Assembly: GCF_001612985.1 (NCBI RefSeq)
Contig: NZ_BDBM01000031.1
Span: forward strand, 1-64,000
Direction of reading: 5' to 3'
DNA from: Nocardia gamkensis NBRC 108242
GTDB taxonomy: Bacteria; Actinomycetota; Actinomycetes; Mycobacteriales; Mycobacteriaceae
Length of the DNA: 64,000 nucleotides
Every line of letters starts with the position of its first letter. The first letter of the stretch is position 1. The notes beneath the pieces were generated by a model that saw only the letters and a program-made list of their open reading frames with translations, was not told the DNA's origin and made no database searches. Below, in pieces: positions 17,268 through 24,896 of this stretch. The position numbers and the translations under genes were made by a program.

Positions 17268-17388
17268 GGTGTGGCTCCTGTTCCGTCTCGACTGGCTCAC
17301 CCACTAGACGCCGGGCCGCGCCGTCTCGTAACAGGGGGAGGCGGTGGCGCACGTCACATCGGTGCGTTGTCCCGAGTCCCGGGGCAGC

Positions 17389-18064
17389 CTACGTCTCGGC
17401 GTCCTCCGGGGCGGCGATCGTGAGGACCGCGTCGGCGATATGCGGGTTGCGCTCGAGTTCGCGTTCGAGAGCGCGCAGGGCGCGGGCGATGCTGGACTCC
17501 GGCGGGTCGCCCACCAGATCGACGCTGGCCACCAGGAAGACTTGACGCGGGCCGACGTACTCCAAGCGCACGAAGCGCACCGCGGCCACTTCGGGCATCT
17601 CCTCGATGCGGGCGGCCGCGGCGGCGCGGAGGTCGGGCGAGGCCGGTTCGCCGGTCAGGAAGCGGCGGTTACGGTCGATGAGCACTACGGCGATCACTCC
17701 GAGAAGCACACCGACGTTCGGTGATGCCGTGCCAAACGGACACCGCGGCGCCCGCGACGAAGAGCCCGACCGCCGCCAGCAACGACCAGACATACGCCTC
17801 CCGCCCGTACCCGAGGGGCCGCTTCGCGTCGGCGGTACGCGCGCTTCGACGGTTGGCGACGAGAAGGAAGATCTGATTGCCGGTGTCCGCCCACGAATGC
17901 GCGGCCTCGGCGACCATCGACGCCGAGCCGGAGAGCGTCGCGGCGACCGTCTTGGCCACCGCCACCGCGATATTGGCGCCGAAGGCGACGATCACGGTGC
18001 GGGTGCTCTCCCCGCCGGAGGCGGGCGAGGGTTTCTCGTCGTGGAAAGCGTTGACTCGCTCCAT
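17389..18064 (-). pseudogene. Decayed cation diffusion facilitator (CDF) transporter
   Basis: Two pieces of one gene in different frames. The N-terminal piece (18064 to about 17720) contains the first CDF helices (TVIVAFGANIAVAVAKTVAA, AEAAHSWADTGNQ with metal-site HS-AD, and VGLFVAGAAVSVWHGI). The C-terminal piece (about 17720 to 17389) starts inside a later helix and continues through the NRRFLTGE and cytoplasmic sensor domain to a normal end. Roughly 100 central residues of a normal ~300-aa CDF protein are missing at the junction, where the frame also shifts. The gene cannot make a working transporter. Confidence 0.85.
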
Positions 18065-18189
18065 CTACGCCAGTGTGGCATGAACCGCGCGGATCATCGG
18101 GAGCGCGCAACGCGGTGGCGGGCTCCGTGGAGCGTGCGGCGCTCGGCTCCCTGATCCCGCGTGTCGGTGCCTGCCGTTAATCTGCTGGC

Positions 18190-18852
18190 ATGGCCGGACC
18201 GGACGCGGCGCTGCGCCGACTGACGCGCGATGCGCGAAAACTGCTGCAGCCTTATGGCTTCGAGGGGACCGAAGCCGTGTGGATCCGGATCGCCCCGGGC
18301 GGAGTGGCCTCGGTCGGCCGCACCCGGACCTTGCGTACCTGGACCGGCGGCCGGCAGGAGTTGAAGTTCGGCTTGAACCCGAGTGCTACACCCATCGCCT
18401 GGTGGGAGTTCTGTAACTGGCGTAACGCGCAGCGGGGTCTCCCACTCACGCCGCTCGAGCAGGCGACCGGCCCCGGGCTGATCGACGACCACGGTATGGC
18501 GGACGACTCGACCGAGTTGTGGTCCCTCCAGGCCGATCCGGCACAACCGGGCCAGGTGCTGCAAGCAGACGTCGACGCCATCCGCGCCGCACTGCCCCGG
18601 CGCGTGCACGCCTGCGCGCGCCGTGCGCTGCGCCTGCTGGAACCGGGCCGGTACCTCGATGAACTGCTGGCCCTCCCGGACCCGCGGATCGGAGCCTTGG
18701 AGGCGATCGTCGTCCTGCTCGCCGAGCGCGGCCCCGGACCGCAATTGGACGAAGCGTTCGTCCGATTCCGGTCGTGCTTCGCGGACGGAGACGAGGCGGC
18801 CTACGCGGAGAACGTCGTCGCGTACGCACGAGGCCGCGCGGCTCGGATCTGA
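18190..18852 (+). CDS. Hypothetical protein (220 aa), possibly DUF4304-like
   Basis: A soluble protein of 220 aa starting at ATG 18190. The first 75 residues (helix, then GFEGTEAVWIRIAP, then a strand with KFGLNP) weakly resemble the DUF4304 fold, whose function is unknown. The C-terminal half is helical. No signal peptide, membrane segment or catalytic motif is visible. It is divergent from the CDF pseudogene and appears to be transcribed alone. The ribosome-binding site is weak, so the start is moderately certain. Confidence 0.6.
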   Translation: MAGPDAALRRLTRDARKLLQPYGFEGTEAVWIRIAPGGVASVGRTRTLRTWTGGRQELKFGLNPSATPIAWWEFCNWRNAQRGLPLTPLEQATGPGLIDDHGMADDSTELWSLQADPAQPGQVLQADVDAIRAALPRRVHACARRALRLLEPGRYLDELLALPDPRIGALEAIVVLLAERGPGPQLDEAFVRFRSCFADGDEAAYAENVVAYARGRAARI

Positions 18853-19083
18853 CGGGCACGACTGCTGGTTCGAGGCTTGCGCCCGGAGGATCGCCGAGAG
18901 GGCCGGCAGCACGGCCGCGAACTTCGAGTCGGCCTTCATCTCTCACGGAGCGTCGGCAGTGCGACGGACAAGGACGGCCGGTCGCGGGCCAACTTCGAGC
19001 GAACCCTGGTCGATGGCCGGTGCCGGGATTTAGAGTTATCGGCTATGGGTGGTAGGCATCGGAAAGATCGGGGGCGGAGCAGC

Positions 19084-19533
19084 ATGGACTTCGCGGCGGT
19101 CGCCCGTGACGTCGCCGCGGCGTGGCGTGATCCGGAAAGCCCGACCGTGCGCGAAGGATTCGCTGTTCGTGCGCTGGCTGCGCAGCCGCAGGTACCGGGG
19201 TGGATCGTGTGGCTGTACGAGCACGCGGGCGAGCAGTTGGCGCGGCTGGAGTACCAGATGCATTACCCGCTGGACTACGGCGGTCCGGGAGCTCGCACGA
19301 GCGAGGAGTGGCTGATCAACCAGCGCGCCTATCTCGCCGAGCGCTCGGCTCGCGCGGTCGAGCGTGCCCGCCGCTTCCACGGTGATCGTCCCGGTGTGGT
19401 CTACGCCCACGGCCCGGAGTTGCCCGATGACGAGGATTTCTACGATGCCCTCGAATCGGGCAGGGAATGGACCGGGCATTGGTATTCCCGCGACCCGATC
19501 GAGGCGTGGGACTGTCCGGGAGTGCCGGCCTGA
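19084..19533 (+). CDS. Hypothetical protein (149 aa)
   Basis: An acidic, aromatic-rich protein of 149 aa with segments WIVWLYEHAGEQLARLEYQMHY and DDEDFYDALESGREWTGHWY. I recognise no family. GGAG a few bases before ATG 19084 supports this start; ATG 19045 is an in-frame alternative. A GC-rich hairpin follows 55 bases after the stop. It may be a small cytoplasmic protein of an accessory locus. Confidence 0.6.
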   Translation: MDFAAVARDVAAAWRDPESPTVREGFAVRALAAQPQVPGWIVWLYEHAGEQLARLEYQMHYPLDYGGPGARTSEEWLINQRAYLAERSARAVERARRFHGDRPGVVYAHGPELPDDEDFYDALESGREWTGHWYSRDPIEAWDCPGVPA

Positions 19534-19587
19534 CCTGATCGGTGCAGGCCGAGCCCACATGAGCCCCTTGCGGGGCCCCGGGGGGTG

Positions 19588-19624
19588 GAGGGCGCCCACC
19601 CCCCGGGTGGGTGGGGGCGCCCTC
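19588..19624 (+). terminator. GC-rich hairpin downstream of the 149-aa gene
   Basis: Arms GAGGGCGCCC (19588-19597) and GGGCGCCCTC (19615-19624) are perfectly complementary around a 17-base G/C-rich loop that can pair further. There is no U-tract, so it would be a hairpin-only terminator or attenuator, as is common in high-GC genomes. The surrounding 19560-19640 stretch is extremely G/C-rich. Confidence 0.5.
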
Positions 19625-19824
19625 AGGGGGTGGACACCCGCATCCCAATGGGACCGTAGCGGCTCGCGGGCCGGCTCCGTGGTAATTCGACGGCGGCGTC
19701 GAGCGGCCACGAGGTTGTCCGACGGCACGGCGGTGCCGCTGATGCACAACCAGACGTTGTGTTCGCCAAATGCTCGGTTGTTTGATTCGCGTTGTGCGCG
19801 AGCTGATTTCATCCGACGGTCGAT

Positions 19825-20406
19825 GTGAGCGATTCGGATGAGGTGGTGGCGGTGGGTGACCTGGGTGGCAAGTCGCCGGAACGTCGGTTCCGGTGGTTAT
19901 GGGCAGCCTATGCGGTCAGCGCCTATGGTTCGGGGTTCGGTTTCGGTGCGCTGCCGTTGGTCGCTATCGGCGTGCTGCACGCCGGACCGGCGGCAGTCTC
20001 CGCGTCGGCGGCGTCCGGTGTGGCGGTGGGAGCGCTGATCGCCGTGCCGTTGGGTCCATGGGTGGAGTTCCGCCGCAAGCGTCCCGTGATGATCGCGATG
20101 GATCTGGCCCGGTTCGTGATGCTGGCCGGTATCCCGGTCGCGTTCGCGTTCGGACTGTTGAGCATCGCCCAGTTGCTCGTCGTGTCGGTCGTCGCCGCTG
20201 CGGGGGAGATCACGTTCAAGGCCGCGAGCGGTGCTTATCTGAAAACGCTTGTCCGGCCGGAGGATCTGCTGGCCGCCAACGCCCGGTTCGAGTCGACGAC
20301 CTGGACCGCGCAAATGGTGGGACCGCCGTTGCATAGTTCCTCGTGCGCGCCGAATCGGCTGCCCACAACGATCAGGAATCGAGAAGCGCCGGTCGCCGAG
20401 CAGTAA
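19825..20406 (+). pseudogene. Truncated MFS transporter
   Basis: Begins like a normal major facilitator: WLWAAYAVSAYGSGF helix 1, then helices to about residue 165, with the helix 2-3 loop motif (PWVEFRRKRPVMIAMDLARF) and a LVRPEDLLAANARFEST segment typical of MFS exporters. After QMVGPPL at about residue 167 the sequence turns into an unrelated tail and stops at 193 aa, where a full MFS protein has about 400. The 3' half has been lost, with the break near 20330. Start is GTG 19825. Probably non-functional. Confidence 0.82.
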
Positions 20407-20420
20407 TTAGCGTTATCGCC

Positions 20421-21050
20421 ATGGATACCACCACCGAGCAGCCCACTATCGACTCCGTCATTCTCGAGATGCCCGATCCCGCGATCGGCGCGAGCTTCTA
20501 CGCCGCCGCTTTCGAGCTCGGCGACAAGGTGCGCGTGCGCGCCTCGGAGGCGCCGACGAACGGGTTCCGCGGCTTCATCCTCTCGCTCGTGGTGTCGCAG
20601 CCGAGCACCGTCGACAGCCTCGTCGGCGCCGCGCTCGACGCGGGAGCGACGACGCTGAAGCCGGCCGAGAAGAGCTTCTGGGGGTACGGCGGCGTCGTCC
20701 AGGCTCCGGACGGGGCGATCTGGAAAATCGCGACGTCGGCGAAGAAGGACACCGGCCCGGCCACCCGGGAGATCGACGATTTCGTGATTCTGCTCGGCGT
20801 CGACAACGTCAAGGCGACCAAGCAGTTCTACGTCGATCGCGGCCTGACCGTGGCGAAGAGTTTCGGCAGCAAATACGTCGAGTTCGCTGCCCCGCCGTCG
20901 TCGGTCAAGCTTGCGCTCTACGGGCGTCGTGCCGCCGCCAAGGATGCCGGCGTCTCCTCGGAGGGCGCCGGCTCGCACCGGATCGCCATCGGCAGCGATA
21001 TCGGGCCCTTCGCCGACCCCGACGGGTTCGCGTGGGAGGCCGGGGCCTGA
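20421..21050 (+). CDS. VOC superfamily (glyoxalase-fold) protein
   Basis: A 209-aa protein with two VOC modules: residues 8-105 (SVILEMPDPAIGASFYAAAF ... VVQAPDGAIWKI) and 118-205 (DFVILLGVDNVKATKQFYVDRG ... DPDGFAWE). Paired beta-alpha-beta-beta-beta repeats of this kind form metal-dependent glyoxalase/dioxygenase-like or drug-binding folds. The sequence shows no full set of metal ligands I could be sure of. ATG 20421 lies just after the truncated MFS gene. It is convergent with an AraC-type regulator, with 41 bases between them. Confidence 0.8.
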   Translation: MDTTTEQPTIDSVILEMPDPAIGASFYAAAFELGDKVRVRASEAPTNGFRGFILSLVVSQPSTVDSLVGAALDAGATTLKPAEKSFWGYGGVVQAPDGAIWKIATSAKKDTGPATREIDDFVILLGVDNVKATKQFYVDRGLTVAKSFGSKYVEFAAPPSSVKLALYGRRAAAKDAGVSSEGAGSHRIAIGSDIGPFADPDGFAWEAGA

Positions 21051-21091
21051 GCGATGGCAGTGCGCGCGTTTCGGGAGGACGCCGAGAACGC

Positions 21092-21946
21092 TTACCGGAA
21101 AAATGTTCCCCACGCCCGGTAGCGGTGCGCGGAGATGGCGGTGAGCGGTTCCGCGGCCAGCGTCCCCGGAGTGACCCGCGCGAAGCTCGACACGTCCCGC
21201 GACAGATGGGACTGGTCGGTGTAGCCGCAGGTCGCGGCGACCTCGGCGGCGGGGCGGCCGGCCACCAGCCCTTCCACGGCGTGCCGGAATCGGACCAGCA
21301 TGGCGGCACGCTTGGGCGTCAGACCGATCTGGGAATCGAACCTCGCCCACAGCCGCTTGCGGCTCCATCCGCACGATGCGGCGAGTTCGCCGACCGTGAC
21401 CTGCCCGCGGTCGGCGAGGATGCGATTCCAGCCGGCGACCACTTCCGGGTCCGGTGTCCGTGCCGGGTCGGCACATCGCAGCAGAAAAGATCGCGTCAGC
21501 GCGAAGCGCTGTTCCCATGTCGCCGCATCCGCGAGTTGCTCGCGCAGCCACTGCGCCCGACGTCCGAAGAGGTCTTCCACGCCGACGACCGCCGCGCGGC
21601 CCAGCTCCGCCGGCGCGATATCCAGCAACGAATAGGCCCGCGCCGGTGACAACCGCACCTCGACGCACTCGACCCGCTCACCGCGGATACGCATCGTTCC
21701 GGGCGGAGACCCCGAAACGAACCCGGCGAATGCCTGCCTGCCGCCATTGCTCTCGACGACCAGTTCGCTGCCGCCGAACTCGAACAGCACCGTGACCGCC
21801 GGTATCCCGGTGACCCGCAGGTCCAGCTCGCCGCCCCCGCGATCACGGAACCCGATCATCGCCGCCCCACCTGCGTGCCCGCCTGCGGTCGCACGCCCGA
21901 AATCCCAATCGGCACCGCGATCCCGCTCGATCCCGACCGCTCCCAT
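21092..21946 (-). CDS. AraC-family transcriptional regulator
   Basis: A 284-aa regulator. An N-terminal sensing domain fills about residues 1-165. A C-terminal double helix-turn-helix follows at about 180-275 (VTVGELAASCGWSRKRLWARF, then PAAEVAATCGYTDQSHLSRDV). It is the only gene here reading leftward between two plus-strand genes. Convergence with the VOC gene suggests a paired history, but AraC proteins usually regulate nearby divergent promoters, so the target is unknown. Confidence 0.87.
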   Translation of the reverse strand: MGAVGIERDRGADWDFGRATAGGHAGGAAMIGFRDRGGGELDLRVTGIPAVTVLFEFGGSELVVESNGGRQAFAGFVSGSPPGTMRIRGERVECVEVRLSPARAYSLLDIAPAELGRAAVVGVEDLFGRRAQWLREQLADAATWEQRFALTRSFLLRCADPARTPDPEVVAGWNRILADRGQVTVGELAASCGWSRKRLWARFDSQIGLTPKRAAMLVRFRHAVEGLVAGRPAAEVAATCGYTDQSHLSRDVSSFARVTPGTLAAEPLTAISAHRYRAWGTFFR

Positions 21947-22310
21947 CCACCCAGGTTAACCAGTGGGTCGATGAAGATCGGAGTCGGTGAGCTCGGGACC
22001 GCAGTGCGCCATGCTCGATCTCGAGCGGCACTTCCGGGACGAAGACGTCCACCGCGCGCGCTCGCGCATTCCCGGGTGAACTCGGTAGGTGGGCGAGTCT
22101 GGCCGAGTCGACACCTGGAACATCAGCCACACCCACGATGCGGCCGCTGCGGTGCAGCTGGATCTCGGCCCATCCGAGTCCCGACGCCGACCCCGGCGAA
22201 TGTGGTCCACCGGCCCTCCGCAGTGCGCGACCGGCGTAGGACACCACACCGAGTCGGGTGATTGTTCCCGATTGCGGGGTATACGCGGGTTGGGTGAACG
22301 GAGGTGGCTC
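21947..22310. other. Intergenic region, 364 bases
   Basis: Lies between the AraC start and the hypothetical gene at 22311, so it should contain two divergent promoters. A minus-strand open frame (about 22244 to 21843, GTG start) has a fairly protein-like composition but overlaps the AraC coding start and shows no family, so I do not call it. A GGAGGT ribosome-binding site sits at 22300-22305 for the next gene. Confidence 0.4.
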
Positions 22311-22946
22311 ATGCCTGAGATCAAGAGTCGTGACGATCGAGAGTGGTCTGCGACGGAGTGGGCGCGTGCGCGGTTCGCGCAACAGATGTTGCAGTCGGTT
22401 GCTCGTCCGGACCATGTCGCGGAGGTCATCGCGGAGATCGTCGGTGAGCGTATCGAGGTGGGCCCGGTTCATGCCGGTCCCGGCGGGCTGGTCTGTGTCA
22501 CCGCGACGGGTCGGCCCGGGAAGGTCCGGGCCGAAGTGTGTGACGACGAGGGTTGGGACGTCGCCGTGGAGGTGCCGATCACCCTTCGGCTGCGGGCGGA
22601 CTTCGCGGGGGTCATCGGGTGGTTCGCCGCGGCGGTGCGGGTGCGCATGCGAGTGGAGCTGGTGCTGGAGGACCCGTGCGCGGTGTTCGTCCGTACCGAG
22701 GAGGTGGGCGAGGAGCAGGTGGACATCAGGGTCCGCTCGGTGGATGCCCCCGCCCGGCTCCTCGGTCGGCTCGGTGATGTGCGTTCCCTGCTCGCCGAGC
22801 ATGTCGTCGTCTATATCGGGGATCTCCTCGCGAGTCCGGAGATCCGCGAGGTGCGGCGCATCGACGTCGCGCGAGTCATCGAGCGTGCGTGGGAGGCGGG
22901 ACTGATCGTCAACCCGGTAGCTCGGCCGATGCCCCGCAGCGCCTGA
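22311..22946 (+). CDS. Hypothetical protein (211 aa)
   Basis: A soluble protein of 211 aa starting at ATG 22311 behind a GGAGGT site. Residues 15-50 form a helix, 50-120 look strand-rich (GGLVCVTATGRPGKVRAEV, VAVEVPITLRL), and the rest is mixed with a helical end (RVIERAWEAGLIV). No recognised domain, signal peptide or membrane segment is present. Nothing in the neighbourhood suggests a partner; the RibD-like gene downstream is convergent. Confidence 0.65.
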   Translation: MPEIKSRDDREWSATEWARARFAQQMLQSVARPDHVAEVIAEIVGERIEVGPVHAGPGGLVCVTATGRPGKVRAEVCDDEGWDVAVEVPITLRLRADFAGVIGWFAAAVRVRMRVELVLEDPCAVFVRTEEVGEEQVDIRVRSVDAPARLLGRLGDVRSLLAEHVVVYIGDLLASPEIREVRRIDVARVIERAWEAGLIVNPVARPMPRSA

Positions 22947-22969
22947 GTCGCGGCACCTGCTCGTAGCGG

Positions 22970-23614
22970 TCAGCGTCGCCAGAAGACGTGGTGCACCACT
23001 CCGCTCGGGCTCGGGATCCGCTCCAGGTGGAACCGGTCGGCGAGTTCGTCGGGGCTCGTCCACAGCCTTTCGCCGCGACCGAGTTCCACCCGCGCGACAG
23101 CGACATGCATCGTGTCGATGAGATCGGCGTCGAGGAACTCCCGGACGACGGCGACACCGCCGCCGATGCGTACGTCCTTTCCCTCGGCGGCATCGAACGC
23201 CTGGGCCAGCGCGTCCTTCGGAGTCGAGTCGAGGAAATGGAACGTGGTGTCTCCCAGCGTGATCGACGGTCGCGGATAATGGGTGAGGACGAACACCGGT
23301 GTATGGAACGGGGGTTCGTCTCCCCACCATCCTTGCCAGTCGTAGTTCTCCCATGGTCCGCGCTGCGGGCCGAATTTGTTGCGCCCCATGATCTCGGCGC
23401 CGATGTTGTTGTGGAAGTCGCGGGTGAAGTAGTCGTCGAGACCGTAGCTGCCGCCCGGATCGGTGCGGTTGGGCCAGTGCGCGGTGGCGCCCGCCCATGA
23501 CATGAGCGGCCCCGGATCGGCGTGTCCGAACGGGCGATCCAGGCTTTGCCCTTCCCCCGATCCGTAGCCATCGCTGGACACGCTGAAGTTCTGAACGCGG
23601 ACCAACTGTGCCAT
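22970..23614 (-). CDS. Dihydrofolate reductase-like / RibD C-terminal domain protein
   Basis: A 214-aa protein of the DHFR/RibD-C superfamily: VRVQNFSVSSDGYGSG start, EIMGRNKFGPQRGPW, PVFVLTHYPRP and the NADPH-binding GGGVAVVREFLDADLID segment. Free-standing members are common in actinobacteria and are presumed NADPH-dependent reductases; the substrate is unknown. ATG 23614 was chosen because GGGAG precedes it. A perfect 11-bp inverted repeat (23627-23684) lies immediately upstream, so a dedicated repressor probably controls it, though no regulator is adjacent. Confidence 0.83.
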   Translation of the reverse strand: MAQLVRVQNFSVSSDGYGSGEGQSLDRPFGHADPGPLMSWAGATAHWPNRTDPGGSYGLDDYFTRDFHNNIGAEIMGRNKFGPQRGPWENYDWQGWWGDEPPFHTPVFVLTHYPRPSITLGDTTFHFLDSTPKDALAQAFDAAEGKDVRIGGGVAVVREFLDADLIDTMHVAVARVELGRGERLWTSPDELADRFHLERIPSPSGVVHHVFWRR

Positions 23615-23971
23615 TGGCGCTCCCATCTGGTTGCAATCTGCAATTAGAGAGAACCTAGCCCCACTGATCTCATATTGCAACCAGTCGCTCGGTGCTGCGA
23701 GTTACAGGGGCCCGCTGGCAGCGCTCTATGCCGACGCTCGACGACCGTCCGGGAAGGCTCTGCGATACAGCCGATCCGGCGTGCCGGAGGGGAAAAACGC
23801 CAGGCCCCGTTTCCATCTCGTTCACCTGGGTAGCTCGGACTGGGAACGCGCGTAAGTTTGCGTGGGTCCTGGACTTCGGTGGTGGGAGGCGATGCGTATG
23901 CCGGGTTCGCCGGCTGCGGGTGCGGCTCGGGCCGGGTCGCGGGGATTCCGCTCGGCTCGGTTGGAGGAACA
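23615..23971. other. Intergenic region with operator, 357 bases
   Basis: Divergent spacer between the RibD-like reductase and the S1 protease. The first 70 bases carry the inverted-repeat operator listed separately and are visibly richer in A/T. The remainder contains the protease promoter and a TTGGAGGAAC ribosome-binding site just before 23972. No further gene is seen. Confidence 0.5.
23627..23684. promoter_or_regulatory. Perfect 11-bp inverted repeat upstream of RibD-like gene
   Basis: Left arm CTGGTTGCAAT (23627-23637) and right arm ATTGCAACCAG (23674-23684) are exact reverse complements separated by 36 bases. A partial third half-site TGCAAT occurs at 23639-23644. The left arm begins 13 bases upstream of the gene's ATG, so it would overlap the leader. 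Spacing of 47 bases between arm starts is about 4.5 helical turns. TTGCAA-type cores are typical of TetR/MarR operators. Confidence 0.65.
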
Positions 23972-24643
23972 ATGACTCGTTCACTGCTGAAGGTCGTCGC
24001 CGCGGCGGCGCTGGCGTGCGGCCCGGTCTCGGTGGGCGCCGGCGCGGCGGCCGGTGTTCCACAGTTGCCGCTACCGCCGATCGGCGGTGGATCGGGCATC
24101 GCGATCGATGACGAAGCCGAATGCACGCTCACCACCATCGGGCACGACACGGCCGGCCGGTTGGTCGGTCTGACGGCGGGACATTGCGGCGAACCCGGGG
24201 CTCGCGTCACGTCCGTGACCTATCCCAGCTATGGCGTGCTGGGTCGATTCGTCTACGCCGATCACGCACTGGATTACGCGGTCATCGAATTCGATGCCGC
24301 ACGGGTGGTTCCCGCTCGGGAGGTCGGGGGGTTCCTCATCGACGGACTCGGCGCTCCCGCGCGGTTTCCCGACGTCGTCTGTAAGAAGGGCCGGACCACC
24401 GGCCATACCTGCGGTGTCGCCTGGGGCGACATGACGGGCGACAGCAGTGACACCTGGACTCAGATGTGTGTGCTCAAAGGCGACTCCGGCGCGCCGGTGG
24501 TGATCGGTTCGACCCTGGTCGGGATGGTCAACGCCTACTTGGGCATGGGGTGTCTCGGGCCGGAGGTGGGAACCGACATCAACGCCATTCTCACCGACAT
24601 CGATTCCCGTAACGACGTAGGCGCCGGTTTCCGGCCCATCTGA
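23972..24643 (+). CDS. Secreted S1-family serine protease
   Basis: A 223-aa chymotrypsin-fold protease exported by the Sec route. The signal peptide fills residues 1-28 (MTRSLLKVVAAAALACG ... AGAAAG). The catalytic triad is visible: His in LTAGHCG, Asp in HALDYAVIEF and Ser in LKGDSGAPVV. Cysteines around the active site are consistent with disulfides. No pro-domain is apparent, so it is shorter than streptogrisins and resembles small actinobacterial S1 proteases of about 220 aa. Start ATG 23972 follows GGAGG by 6 bases. Confidence 0.88.
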   Translation: MTRSLLKVVAAAALACGPVSVGAGAAAGVPQLPLPPIGGGSGIAIDDEAECTLTTIGHDTAGRLVGLTAGHCGEPGARVTSVTYPSYGVLGRFVYADHALDYAVIEFDAARVVPAREVGGFLIDGLGAPARFPDVVCKKGRTTGHTCGVAWGDMTGDSSDTWTQMCVLKGDSGAPVVIGSTLVGMVNAYLGMGCLGPEVGTDINAILTDIDSRNDVGAGFRPI

Positions 24644-24896
24644 GCCGCCGGCGCACCGATCCGGCCACCTCGAGACGATCCGCCGATTTTCCGAGTGATG
24701 CGCGAGTGCGGCGTTCGAGCCGAGCCTTGATGGTCGATAGAGCAGACGAAAGTCCCGTGGAGGTCGTCGACGCCCGAAATGGGGTAAGGCCGGTGCGCAG
24801 CCCGCTCGACGGTGCCCACAGCGCGCGAGAGTCGAGCTCGAAACTGCGGGTGATCGACCCCGGACGCCGATTCCGGGCGGCTAAAATGCACATATC

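Noticed and set aside
21843..22244. Minus-strand frame with protein-like composition
   Set aside because: Overlaps the conserved start of the AraC gene, lacks a family and has no ribosome-binding site; left uncalled.
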